A stretch of DNA of 32,513 nt from Clostridia bacterium (lineage in GTDB: Bacteria; Bacillota; Clostridia; Oscillospirales; CAG-272). The stretch covers positions 1 to 32,513 of the forward strand of contig JAFTQX010000026.1 of the NCBI GenBank assembly GCA_017462545.1, read 5' to 3'. The notes under the pieces are model-generated. The model was given only the letters and a program-made list of their open reading frames with translations. It did not search any database and had not been told where the DNA came from. Below, in pieces: positions 1 to 8,339 of the stretch. A program made the translations under genes and the position numbers. Position 1 is the stretch's first letter. Every line of letters begins with the position of its first letter.

Positions 1-145
1 AAACACTTTTGCGGAATCTGGCATTGATCAATGCCAGACCCCGCAAATGCTTAAACTATATTTCTGCTCAGGATTCTTGGAACTTAGAATTGCAAAATCT
101 TTCTTAAATTTGTTGCACTTCTATTGACAATTCACTTTATTTGCC
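1..145. other. Intergenic end of window with a long hairpin
   Basis: No gene is visible here. Positions 17-38 form a perfect 22-base palindrome centred on TTGATCAA. It is extended outward by TTTGCGG (8-14) pairing with CCGCAAA (41-47), with two unpaired bases on each side, so the whole element spans 8-47. It lies about 100 bases past the mutS2 stop codon. Neither strand has a T-run directly after the stem, so it is not a clear Rho-independent terminator. It could be a 3'-end stabilising structure or a repeat family member. The rest of the interval is AT-rich without a convincing promoter. Confidence 0.55.
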
Positions 146-2563
146 TCATTTTAATTCGACAACCGTCACACCAAGATCGCCTTCCCCATACGCGCCGTTG
201 CGATAGGATTTTACGCGCGGATCGTGATGCAGATCGTTTTGCAGAGCGGTACGCAACGCACCCGTTCCTTTACCGTGAATGATGCGGACGGATTGAATTC
301 CCGCCAGAATTGCCTCGTCAAGATACTTGTCTACCGCTGTCCAGGCATCATCACCAATCATACCGCGTACATCTAACTCTTGTCTGAACTCCCGCAGCGG
401 AGAGACCTCGCGGTTTCGCTTGCCCTGCTGCGAGGCGATCTGTTTCTTCTCTTTTTTCTTCTGCCCAACAGGTGGGTGTCCATCCTCTAACAGGCGCAGA
501 CGAGAAATTGGAAGCTTGGCAGATAAAATGCCGGTACGAACGCTGACGTTCCCTGTCTTGTCAGGCAACTCCTGCACGGTGCCCTCTTGCCCAAAGCCCA
601 TTAAGAACACACGATCACCTACACGCAAGGGGCGAGGCAGTTGATAATCGGGATCAGAGAAGGTCTCCTCCTCAGCCTCATAGATCTCGTCAGAGGTCTC
701 TTGCATCCGTGCTCGTATCGAACGGCGAACATCTGCCAGATCCTTTGCGAAATTGCGGCTCTCTTGCTTTTTCTTGACATCATCCAACTGTTTCAAGACA
801 AAGTCGCTGGTTGCACGCGCGCTTTCCAAAACCTGCCGTGCTTTTTCTTTCTGTTTTTCAATTTCCTTTTCGGAGGCATCAATTTTTTCCTGCAGTTTTC
901 GCTCTGCGTTTTCCTTAAAAGCAGAATACTCCGCGCGCAGCCGCGCAGCCTCTTGGCGACTTTTTTCCATCTCTATGCGGCTCTGCTCCAATTTTTCTAT
1001 TACGTTTTCAAAGCGCTTGCTGCTGCCGGCAACCAAGCCCCCCGCCATTTCAATCACGGCAGGATCAAGCCCCAGCTTGGCAGAAATCGCAAAGGCATTC
1101 GATTTGCCGGGCGTACCAACAATCAGGCGATAGGTCGGGCGCAGCGTTTCTACATCAAATTCACAAGAGGCATTTTGTACGCCATCTGTTTCAAGCGCGT
1201 AGGCCTTTAACTCTGCGTAATGCGTGGTAGCCGCAGTGAGTGCACCAGCAGAACGCACCTTTTCCAAAATTGCATTGGCAAGCGCCGCACCTTCAACAGG
1301 GTCGGTGCCCGCCCCCAGCTCATCAAACAAAACAAGCGAGCGCTCGCTCACCTCGCCAAGAATCGAAACAATATTGACCATATGTGCCGAGAAGGTGGAG
1401 AGCGATTGTTCGATACTCTGCTCGTCACCAATATCCACCAACACCTCACGGAACACACCGATTTTAGAGGATTCAGATGCAGGAATCTGCAGGCCGGCCT
1501 GTACCATCAGCGCAAAAAGGCCGATCGTCTTAAGCGAAACCGTCTTACCACCCGTATTGGGACCGGTAATCACCAGCGTTTGATACTGCCCACCAAGGCT
1601 GACATCGATCGGCACGACCTTTTCCCGATCCAGCAGCGGGTGCCGCGCACGCTTCAGCGAAATTACATGCTCCTCTGTAAGGAGAGGACGCTCCGCCTTC
1701 ATCCAATCGGCAAGCGAGGCACAGGAAAAAATAAAGGCCAGCTCGGTAATATTGAGATAATCTCCGACAATGGTAACCGAATGATCCGCGCAGAGCGCAG
1801 AAAGCTCTGCCAAAATACGGTCAATCTCTTTTTTCTCTTTATTTTCAAGCAGGCGCAGCTCGTTATTTGCCTCTACCACGCTCATCGGCTCAATAAACAC
1901 CGTTGCGCCGGAAGAGGATGTATCGTGGATAAGCCCCTTGATCTCATTGCGGTATTCGGCCTTTACAGGCACCACATAGCGACCATCGCGCGTAGTGACC
2001 AGATTCTCCTGCAGATATTTGGCATAGGCACCGCTGATATACTTTTGCAGGGTCTCCTTAACACGGTTGTTTGCCGAACGGATTTTGCGGCGAATGTCGG
2101 CCAGCTCTGTGCTTGCTTCATCGGCGATAAAATCGTCGGTGGGAATGGCGCGGGTAATTCGCGTTTCCAGCGTGCGATTCGGCACAAGACGGGCAAAGAT
2201 CTCGGAAAGAGAGTTCTTTTCCGATTCTCCTTTTTCGTTGTGATAATCGTCAAGCCCCCTGGCCACGCTCAAAACACCGGCAATATGCAAAAGCTCACGT
2301 GGGGAAAGCGAAGCTCCCTTTTCCGCGCGTTCTACCGCGCCGGTAACATCTACCACCCCAGAGAACGGCGGATATCCCTTCTTTGCCAGCATGCTTTTGG
2401 CATCTGCCGTCTTTTTTTGTCGCAAAACGACTGTTTCAAAATCGTCGCTTGGCAAAAGAGCCAACGCACGCGCACGCGCCCCTTCAGTCAACGCGCGTTC
2501 CGCAAGCATGGCAATAATTTTATCATATTCCAGTGCCGTTAAAGTTTTTTGCGTAAACAGCAT
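146..2563 (-). CDS. mutS2: Endonuclease MutS2
   Basis: MutS2 is a MutS-family ATPase with a C-terminal Smr nuclease domain. In Firmicutes it limits recombination and/or acts in ribosome quality control by splitting collided ribosomes. At 805 residues it is close to the usual ~785. Visible parts: N-terminal core and lever region; Walker A GPNTGGKT at 334-341; the downstream DIGDEQSIEQSLSTFSAHM stretch; Walker B LVLFDELGAGTDP; a long Lys/Glu-rich coiled coil at about 510-640; and a C-terminal Smr domain (LDVRG, then IIHGKGTGALR) over roughly the last 80 residues. The mismatch-reading domain I of MutS is absent, as expected. The ATG is preceded by GGGAGATAGATC. It is the last gene of the yqfC-mutS2 run, 18 bases after recO. 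Confidence 0.96.
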   Translation of the reverse strand: MLFTQKTLTALEYDKIIAMLAERALTEGARARALALLPSDDFETVVLRQKKTADAKSMLAKKGYPPFSGVVDVTGAVERAEKGASLSPRELLHIAGVLSVARGLDDYHNEKGESEKNSLSEIFARLVPNRTLETRITRAIPTDDFIADEASTELADIRRKIRSANNRVKETLQKYISGAYAKYLQENLVTTRDGRYVVPVKAEYRNEIKGLIHDTSSSGATVFIEPMSVVEANNELRLLENKEKKEIDRILAELSALCADHSVTIVGDYLNITELAFIFSCASLADWMKAERPLLTEEHVISLKRARHPLLDREKVVPIDVSLGGQYQTLVITGPNTGGKTVSLKTIGLFALMVQAGLQIPASESSKIGVFREVLVDIGDEQSIEQSLSTFSAHMVNIVSILGEVSERSLVLFDELGAGTDPVEGAALANAILEKVRSAGALTAATTHYAELKAYALETDGVQNASCEFDVETLRPTYRLIVGTPGKSNAFAISAKLGLDPAVIEMAGGLVAGSSKRFENVIEKLEQSRIEMEKSRQEAARLRAEYSAFKENAERKLQEKIDASEKEIEKQKEKARQVLESARATSDFVLKQLDDVKKKQESRNFAKDLADVRRSIRARMQETSDEIYEAEEETFSDPDYQLPRPLRVGDRVFLMGFGQEGTVQELPDKTGNVSVRTGILSAKLPISRLRLLEDGHPPVGQKKKEKKQIASQQGKRNREVSPLREFRQELDVRGMIGDDAWTAVDKYLDEAILAGIQSVRIIHGKGTGALRTALQNDLHHDPRVKSYRNGAYGEGDLGVTVVELK

Positions 2564-2581
2564 GATCTATCTCCCAATATT

Positions 2582-3361
2582 TTAAGAAACGATCTCTTTA
2601 TAGAAATCCAATGATTTGAATCCTCTTTCAAGTTGATTCAACAGATATTTTTCGGCAGCAGCACAAAACACAGCAGAATCCTCTTCGCGAAGGCGGAAGG
2701 AAAGTAGCCGCTCCGTCGGACAAGATACGGCATATTGCATGGCCGCAAGTGCCCCGGGCGTGAGACGACAGATGATACTGGCCGTGCGACTTTCTTCCTC
2801 GGTCACGGGCTGCATGGCAGCCAGATCGCGACAAGAGGAGCAGGTCAGCACCCCATTCATCACATCCAGATACAATTCGCCTTCTGTTTTGCCGCAGGCA
2901 TGACAGCCATCCAGCATAGGACAAAAGCCAAGCACAGCAGCGGCGCGCATTTCAAAAGCCGCCTTGATTTGCTTTTGCGGAAATTTTCCGGACGCAATGG
3001 CGTAAAGCGAGTTCAGCACAAGACGCAAAAAAGGCTTTTCCGGCGCATTTTCCTCTACCACGTCGTCTGCCACATCACAAATATAGGCAGCAAGAGACAT
3101 ACGCGTCAGATCAGCGCGCAGATCAAAAAAGCTCTCAATCAGCGTTACCTCGCGTACCCAATAACGGTCACCGCGCTGATACAGCACATAGCTACCGTAG
3201 CAAAATAGCTGCGCCGCGGCAAGATACCGACTTTTGAGCGTGCGGCTGCCGTTTGCCACAGCCGTGATCTTTCCGTATTCTTCGGTGAAAAGCGTAAGCA
3301 GCTTATCGTTTTCAGAAAGATCAACCGTACGAATGACCAGCCCCTTTACCTCGGTCAGCAT
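2582..3361 (-). CDS. recO: DNA repair protein RecO
   Basis: RecO loads RecA on SSB-coated DNA in the RecFOR recombination pathway. The 259-residue product has the N-terminal OB-fold start typical of RecO (VKGLVIRTVDLSENDKLLTLFT) and an α-helical C-terminal half. A four-cysteine zinc site lies in the middle (C-x2-C at HACGK and C-x2-C at TCSSC), as in Gram-positive and Deinococcus RecO. The gene follows era by 2 bases, and its ribosome site (GGGAAGAG) lies inside the end of era, so translation is probably coupled. The era-recO order is the same as in Bacillus. Confidence 0.95.
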   Translation of the reverse strand: MLTEVKGLVIRTVDLSENDKLLTLFTEEYGKITAVANGSRTLKSRYLAAAQLFCYGSYVLYQRGDRYWVREVTLIESFFDLRADLTRMSLAAYICDVADDVVEENAPEKPFLRLVLNSLYAIASGKFPQKQIKAAFEMRAAAVLGFCPMLDGCHACGKTEGELYLDVMNGVLTCSSCRDLAAMQPVTEEESRTASIICRLTPGALAAMQYAVSCPTERLLSFRLREEDSAVFCAAAEKYLLNQLERGFKSLDFYKEIVS

Positions 3362-3363
3362 GA

Positions 3364-4248
3364 TTACTCTTCCCGATAGCCAAAGTCGTTGAGGTTGGAA
3401 GCGGTGTCACGCCAATTGGCCTTCACCTTCACCCACAGATCAAGGAACACCTTGATGCCAAAGAATTTTTCAAGATCCTCGCGGGCGTAGGTGCCAACTG
3501 TTTTCAAAGCGGCACCGCCTTTCCCTACGATAATTCCCTTATGTGATTGCTTTTCACAGAAGATCTCGGCGCGAATGCGAAGGATGTCCTTCTCTTCCTT
3601 AAATTCCTCAATCACAACAGCCACACCGTGCGGGATTTCCTCGTTTAGCGTGCGAAGAAGCTTTTCACGAATCACCTCGGCCACGATCTGCCGCTCGGTT
3701 TGGTCTGTAACCTGATCGGGCGGGAAGAACCAAGGGCTTTCATCAAGGTAACGCTCGCATTCTGCAAGAATGATATCCACGCCCTTGCCGTGCTTGGCAC
3801 TGGCAGGAACAACCGCATCAAAATCAAACGCCTCAGCGTACGCGGCAATGGTTTTTGCAATATGCTCCGCATTGACGGCATCGGTCTTGTTGATGACCAG
3901 CACAGCGGGAAGGTGCATGGTGCGAATCTGCTTGATTAGCTTCGCTTCGATATCTCCCACGCTATCACGCGCTTCTACCACCAAAATGACAGCATCCACC
4001 TCACCGATCGCACTTTCGGTGGTTTTTACCATATAGTCACCCAGGCGCGTGCGCGGCTGGTGCATACCGGGCGTGTCAAGGAATACGTACTGATCCTCCC
4101 CCGTCGTATGAATACCCGTAATGCGATTACGCGTGGTTTGCGGTTTTTTGGAAACGATAGCCACCTTTTCACCAAGAATGGCATTCAGCAGGGTGGATTT
4201 ACCAACGTTGGGGCGGCCGACAATAGCGATAAAACCTGTTCTCTTCAT
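3364..4248 (-). CDS. era: Ribosome assembly GTPase Era
   Basis: Era is an essential GTPase that binds the 3' end of 16S rRNA during 30S maturation. The 294-residue product (usual ~300) shows G1 GRPNVGKS at 11-18, a G2 region with TTRNRI, G3 DTPGMH, G4 NKTD, and a G5-like SAKHGKG. A C-terminal KH domain carries GKGGAALK. The ATG is preceded by GGAGAGACAAC. It sits between ybeY and recO. In Bacillus dgkA and cdd lie between ybeY and era; they are absent here, leaving only an 18-base gap. Confidence 0.97.
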   Translation of the reverse strand: MKRTGFIAIVGRPNVGKSTLLNAILGEKVAIVSKKPQTTRNRITGIHTTGEDQYVFLDTPGMHQPRTRLGDYMVKTTESAIGEVDAVILVVEARDSVGDIEAKLIKQIRTMHLPAVLVINKTDAVNAEHIAKTIAAYAEAFDFDAVVPASAKHGKGVDIILAECERYLDESPWFFPPDQVTDQTERQIVAEVIREKLLRTLNEEIPHGVAVVIEEFKEEKDILRIRAEIFCEKQSHKGIIVGKGGAALKTVGTYAREDLEKFFGIKVFLDLWVKVKANWRDTASNLNDFGYREE

Positions 4249-4266
4249 GTTGTCTCTCCGTATATT

Positions 4267-4773
4267 TTACAAATCCTTTTCCATGATTGCAATGATCTCG
4301 CGCTGGCGACGGCACATATCCTCGTCGTCCTCCTCCGAGCGTTCATGGTCGTAGCCAAGTAGGTGCAGCGTGGAATGAATGGCAAGAAACGCCATTTCCC
4401 GCAAGGCAGAATGCCCAAGCTCAGCAGCCTGTTGCGCGGCGCGGTCAATATTCAATACAATATCACCAAGGGGGACGATCTCTCCCTCTACAGGGTCTTC
4501 TTCATCCTGATCAAAGATGGGAAAGGACAAAACATCCGTTTCGCTGTCCTTTTGCCGATAGGCGGCATTCAATTCGCGGATATACGGGCCGTCGCAAAAG
4601 GTAACGGAAATCTCGACCGAGGAAGAAAAATCCTCATAGGTCAGCGTTTCGCGAATGGCTCTGCGAAGGACGTCTTCTGTATCAGCCGGAAGCACAAGTT
4701 CTTCCGGCTCCTTGCTAAAATACAGGATAATTTCACGGTCTGCCTTGTTTTTTTGATCGTTTTTTAACTTCAT
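4267..4773 (-). CDS. ybeY: Endoribonuclease / rRNA maturation factor YbeY
   Basis: YbeY is a metal-dependent endoribonuclease involved in 16S rRNA 3'-end maturation and 70S quality control. The 168-residue protein carries the family signature with three metal-binding histidines, H133-x3-H137-x5-H143 (HSTLHLLGYDH), and the upstream TDVLSFP and LGDIVLN blocks. Its ATG overlaps the phoH stop codon by 4 bases (ATGA), indicating translational coupling, and AAAGGCG precedes it. The phoH-ybeY-era order is widely conserved in Firmicutes. Confidence 0.95.
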   Translation of the reverse strand: MKLKNDQKNKADREIILYFSKEPEELVLPADTEDVLRRAIRETLTYEDFSSSVEISVTFCDGPYIRELNAAYRQKDSETDVLSFPIFDQDEEDPVEGEIVPLGDIVLNIDRAAQQAAELGHSALREMAFLAIHSTLHLLGYDHERSEEDDEDMCRRQREIIAIMEKDL

Positions 4774-5801
4774 GTGTGATCGCCTTTCTCTGTCTTACGG
4801 GCGCGGTACGCGATGCGTGCCTCTGCCGATTCCCGTTCATATTTGTCGTATGCCAAAATGATCTTCTGTACCAAGCGATGACGGACAACATCACGCTCGG
4901 TGAAATTGTGTACAGCAATTCCCTCAATCCCGCGTAGAATCTTAACAGCCACGCCAAGGCCGCTCTTTTTGCCAAACGGCAGATCGGTTTGAGACGGGTC
5001 ACCCGTGACAACAGCCTTGGAATTGCTGCCAAGACGCGTCAAAAACATTTTCATCTGCTCGGGCGTGGTATTTTGCGCTTCGTCCAAAATGATGAAGGAA
5101 TCATCCAACGTACGCCCACGCATATAGGCAAGCGGGGCAATTTCAATCGCGTTCTTTTCCAGTTGTCTGGCATAATTCTCTGCCCCCAGCATTTCAAAAA
5201 GCGCATCATTCAGCGGACGCAGATACGGATCGATCTTATTCTGTAAATCTCCCGGTAAGAAACCCAGCTTTTCGCCGGCCTCTACAGCCGGACGTGTAAG
5301 CACGATGCGGTTGATCTGCTTGGCGCGCAGCGCATCCACCGCCATAGCAACTGCCAAAAAGGTTTTACCCGTACCGGCAGGGCCAACACCCAGCACAACG
5401 GTATTTTTCTTGATCGCATCGACATATTTCTTCTGCCCCACGGTACGCGGCTTAATAGGCTTGCCGCGCGTGGTGATGCAGATCACGTCATCCTCCAGTG
5501 TGTCAAGCTCATCCTCTGCGCCATCGGCAACCATGGCAATAACATAATCCACGCTTTGGTCGCTGATGCTACCACCGGCATCCACCATGCGCTTGAGATA
5601 CTTCAGCACGCAGGCTGCACGCTCGACATTCTCTTTACTTTCGCCGTCGATCAGCAGCGCGTCTCCTGCGCTGTTATCCGGGTGACGATTAGAGATGCGC
5701 ACGCCAAAGCGCTCTTCAATGCGCTTGGCATTTTCATCACAGGTGCCAAAAATAATGGCGGTTAATTGTTCAGAATCCATCAGCACAAGCTGCTGCGCCA
5801 T
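4770..5801 (-). CDS. phoH: PhoH-like P-loop ATPase (PhoL type)
   Basis: This is a PhoH/PhoL family protein: an N-terminal KH-like RNA-binding segment (about 1-90) followed by a RecA-like ATPase core. Walker A GPAGTGKT is at 140-147, followed by VLTRPAVEAGEKLGFLPGD, and the Walker B box is FIILDEAQNTTPEQMKMFLTR. Its 343 residues are near the usual ~320. It is thought to act in RNA metabolism together with the neighbouring ybeY; the exact reaction is not settled. The ATG is preceded by a strong GGAGGAAGG site. The gene lies 21 bases downstream of yqfD and overlaps ybeY. Confidence 0.93.
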   Translation of the reverse strand: MAQQLVLMDSEQLTAIIFGTCDENAKRIEERFGVRISNRHPDNSAGDALLIDGESKENVERAACVLKYLKRMVDAGGSISDQSVDYVIAMVADGAEDELDTLEDDVICITTRGKPIKPRTVGQKKYVDAIKKNTVVLGVGPAGTGKTFLAVAMAVDALRAKQINRIVLTRPAVEAGEKLGFLPGDLQNKIDPYLRPLNDALFEMLGAENYARQLEKNAIEIAPLAYMRGRTLDDSFIILDEAQNTTPEQMKMFLTRLGSNSKAVVTGDPSQTDLPFGKKSGLGVAVKILRGIEGIAVHNFTERDVVRHRLVQKIILAYDKYERESAEARIAYRARKTEKGDHT

Positions 5802-5822
5802 AATTGTTCCTTCCTCCGCTGT

Positions 5823-6992
5823 TCAGCGGGCATCAAATTCTACTGTTTTAGCAATGTTTTCCAGGCATTCTGCTTCACAGATCAAGGTGTAAGAGTCCTC
5901 TGTAAAGCTGCCATAAATCTTCTTGCAAAGCAGTTCTCCATCCTTGAGCGCAAGACATAATTCTGCCTCCAATCTGGCGTATGCAAGATCAACAAGCTCT
6001 TTGTCTGACAGCATGGTGGTTTCCTCTTCATAAGAAACCGCGACAGCTCTTGCAAAGCCAAACGGCAGGCGGACATTGTCGCCAAGATATAACTGCTCTA
6101 TTTCATATATTGTATCATAAGTTGGGGGTAAATTTCCAGTATTCGTGTAAATATTTATATTTTTTCCCCAAAAAACTAAGGAAAAACTGCATATTTGCGC
6201 CTGTTTGGTTTGCCGCACGGTGCTATTGCGCGGCAAAACGATCTCAAAACGGCGTGACACTCTGCCAAAGACCTCCCCCTCGGCCCTCACAAGCTTGCTG
6301 CCGTCACTCCCTTCGGTGATCCCGCTGACCAATAGCTCCCCTTCTCTCACCACCTGACCACGATGCACAGCAATCGTCCCACGTTTTACGGATAGCGTAT
6401 CAATCACAGCGTCCGTCTTGGCAACAAGATTGCTACCTTGAACTGAAGAGTCTTCTTCCTCCTGCTGCATTCGTTCAACAACATGAACGTATGCTACCGT
6501 TCCGCGCATGTTGATGCCAACAAAGGAAAGATCCTGCGAGGCAAGCAGCACATCACCGGCAATTGCCTTGGTGTCAAGCGAGGAAAGCGCAGCCCCCTCC
6601 CCAAAGCCGGCATTCTCTAATTCCTGCAGGATTTGTGCATCCGAAAGATATGTGTTTCCGCTGATGCGAACATCCCACACGCGCCCACCAAGGAAAGAAA
6701 ACAACAACATCGCCAGAACGCCCCCAAGGAGTAGCCCCGCGCGTTGTCTCTGCTGTATGAAAAAAGGAACACAGCCCCGATCCTCGCTTTCCGTTTCCAG
6801 CAGGAAAGGAAAGTGCTCACATAGCGCACGCCAACCGTTATAAGAAATTTGCACGGGTGTCTTGTTGTCTGCCTGGTGATAAATCCTGATTTTAATGTGT
6901 TTTTCGCGGGCGTAATTGAGGATTTTCGCCACATGCTGAACGGGCAAAATAAGTCGCTTGCTCCACAAAAACCGAATATCAAGCAGTTTCAT
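5823..6992 (-). CDS. yqfD: Sporulation protein YqfD
   Basis: YqfD is a mother-cell sporulation membrane protein found in nearly all endospore formers. The product is 389 residues from the chosen ATG (Bacillus ~398). It starts MKLLDIRFLW, has a transmembrane segment at about residues 80-100 (LLLGGVLAMLLFSFLGG), and a large extracytoplasmic part with the VWDVRISGNTYLSD block. The ATG at 6992 is chosen over a non-ATG start at 7058 because GGAGGGGGG lies just upstream and because it leaves only a 14-base overlap with yqfC. The yqfC-yqfD-phoH order matches Bacillus and Clostridium. Confidence 0.9.
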   Translation of the reverse strand: MKLLDIRFLWSKRLILPVQHVAKILNYAREKHIKIRIYHQADNKTPVQISYNGWRALCEHFPFLLETESEDRGCVPFFIQQRQRAGLLLGGVLAMLLFSFLGGRVWDVRISGNTYLSDAQILQELENAGFGEGAALSSLDTKAIAGDVLLASQDLSFVGINMRGTVAYVHVVERMQQEEEDSSVQGSNLVAKTDAVIDTLSVKRGTIAVHRGQVVREGELLVSGITEGSDGSKLVRAEGEVFGRVSRRFEIVLPRNSTVRQTKQAQICSFSLVFWGKNINIYTNTGNLPPTYDTIYEIEQLYLGDNVRLPFGFARAVAVSYEEETTMLSDKELVDLAYARLEAELCLALKDGELLCKKIYGSFTEDSYTLICEAECLENIAKTVEFDAR

Positions 6993-7281
6993 TCCGTCCC
7001 CCCTCCAAAAACGAAATTGATATAATTTCACCGTCAATGCCAATGGCCCCGCTTGCATAAGTCACACAATCCAACTCTCTGCCGCAAATGGAGAGTCGCC
7101 CCTCTGACATCAAAAAAACCATTTCCTCTGCTCCGTATAACAAGATCTGCCGAATTCCTTCTACGATGATCGTTCGCGTATTCCCCTTTTTGGTTATCTC
7201 AATTCTCTCACGCTCGCCAATGGGAAGGCCGTTTGACGATGCCAACAGGCTGCGAATTGATCTGTTTTTTCTATTTTTCAT
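6979..7281 (-). CDS. yqfC: YabP/YqfC-family sporulation protein
   Basis: This 100-residue YabP/YqfC-family protein is conserved in endospore formers, where mother-cell sigma E is expected to drive it. It has a basic N-terminus (MKNRKNRSIRSLL) and β-rich blocks such as IEGIRQILLYGAEEMVFLMSEGRLSICGREL. The ATG has an AAAGGAGGG ribosome site. It is the first gene of the yqfC-mutS2 run and lies 57 bases from the divergent ylbJ-like start. The two share a palindromic intergenic segment. Identification rests on both sequence style and position next to yqfD. Confidence 0.88.
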   Translation of the reverse strand: MKNRKNRSIRSLLASSNGLPIGERERIEITKKGNTRTIIVEGIRQILLYGAEEMVFLMSEGRLSICGRELDCVTYASGAIGIDGEIISISFLEGGRNETA

Positions 7282-7298
7282 ATTTCCCTCCTTTATCT

Positions 7299-7321
7299 CA
7301 TATATGTTAATTAACTATATG
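7299..7321. promoter_or_regulatory. Near-perfect palindrome between divergent sporulation genes
   Basis: A 23-base segment reads CATATA-t-GTTAATTAAC-TATATG, palindromic except for one extra T. It fills much of the space between the yqfC start and the ylbJ-like start. It could be an operator or the overlapping -10 regions of two divergent promoters. CATATA-type boxes resemble sigma E -10 elements, but I cannot place matching -35 boxes at standard spacing. Confidence 0.4.
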
Positions 7322-7338
7322 AAAAGGAAATGCGCAAC

Positions 7339-8298
7339 ATGATAGAAATCTACGGGGCGGCAAACAGACGTCACCCCAAACAGCTATTTCTCATGCTTGT
7401 CTTCATGAGCTTTGCAATTCTGCTCTTCTTTTCGCCGCAGGTGATGGATGGCATTCGCGCATCTCTCCAGCTTTGCTATCAAACCATCATTCCATCCCTC
7501 TTTCCCTTTATGATTCTATCAGAGCTGCTGACGGCGTTTCTTTCTGATACAAAAGGTTCCCAGTCGCGAGTTGATATGATCTGCCGAAAAATATTTGCCG
7601 TTCCTGCTGTTGGGATGTGGGCTTTTTTCATGGGGGCACTTTGCGGATTTCCGCTTGGTGTAAAATTCACAGCCGACTTATACCGTACCGGAAAGCTGAA
7701 TGCATCCGAAGCAGAACAGCTGATCGCCTTTTCTAACAACACAGGTCCAGCCTTTGTCATTGCCGGGATTGGCAGCGGACTATTAAAAGACGCAAAGATC
7801 GGTCTTGTGCTATATGTCTTACAGGTCGTGTGCAGCTTAATGGCCGGTTTTCTGCTTGCGCGCCTGATGCCGCTACACCATACAGAGAGCTCGGCGGTAA
7901 AACATCCGCAGGAAGGTGGTGCTGTTGGCATCATTCCTGCCATCCGCCGCGCTTCCGGCAACATCCTTTCCGTGTGCGGGATGATCGTTGCCTTTTCCAT
8001 ACCGATCGCATTGCTGCGTTCGATGATCAAAAATGGCGTTCTGCTGGCTTTTATCTCATCGTTTGTTGAGGTTGGCAATGCGGCAGGCATTGCCGCTTCT
8101 ATCTACGAAACACACCCCGCTACAGCAATGCTGGCATTGACAAACACCGTATGCTTTGGCGGGTTATCGGTTCACTTGCAGGCCTCGCTCTTTCTTTCAG
8201 ACCTACCGCTTTCCATACGCCGCCATACGATCGGCAAGCTGCTGCAATCCGCCCTTGCTTGTCTCTTTCTTCCCCTTCTTTTCGGATGGGTTTTATAA
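7339..8298 (+). CDS. ylbJ: YlbJ/SpoVV-like sporulation integral membrane protein
   Basis: This polytopic membrane protein of about 319 residues has the features of YlbJ (SpoVV), a nucleoside-recognition/Gate-domain protein that moves dipicolinic acid from the mother cell toward the forespore. Recognisable blocks are the N-terminal membrane span FMSFAILLFFSPQVM, the IIPSLFPFMILSELL segment, and the GALCGFPLGVKFTADLY and FSNNTGPAFVIAGIG loops typical of the family. It is shorter than Bacillus YlbJ (~408), so some spans may be missing. Two ATGs are possible: 7330 is only 1-2 bases from the AAGGAA site, while 7339 is spaced normally and is preferred. The gene is divergent from yqfC, consistent with sporulation expression. 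Confidence 0.82.
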   Translation: MIEIYGAANRRHPKQLFLMLVFMSFAILLFFSPQVMDGIRASLQLCYQTIIPSLFPFMILSELLTAFLSDTKGSQSRVDMICRKIFAVPAVGMWAFFMGALCGFPLGVKFTADLYRTGKLNASEAEQLIAFSNNTGPAFVIAGIGSGLLKDAKIGLVLYVLQVVCSLMAGFLLARLMPLHHTESSAVKHPQEGGAVGIIPAIRRASGNILSVCGMIVAFSIPIALLRSMIKNGVLLAFISSFVEVGNAAGIAASIYETHPATAMLALTNTVCFGGLSVHLQASLFLSDLPLSIRRHTIGKLLQSALACLFLPLLFGWVL

Positions 8299-8339
8299 AA
8301 AAATCCCCGATGGCTTGTGATAGCCATCGGGGATTTTTT
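8297..8339. terminator. Bidirectional terminator for ylbJ-like gene and CobW operon
   Basis: A perfect 18-bp stem pairs 8297-8314 with 8322-8339, with a 7-base loop and a core of ATCCCCGATGGCT / AGCCATCGGGGAT. The A/T tails give U-tracts in both directions. The stop codons of both converging genes (TAA at 8296-8298 plus; TAA at 8338-8340 minus) lie within the base of the stem, so neither transcript has a separate 3' UTR. Confidence 0.93.

Noticed and set aside
1220..2542. Plus-strand ORF of 440 codons opposite mutS2
   Set aside because: It is antisense to a well-supported MutS2 and shows no protein family motif.
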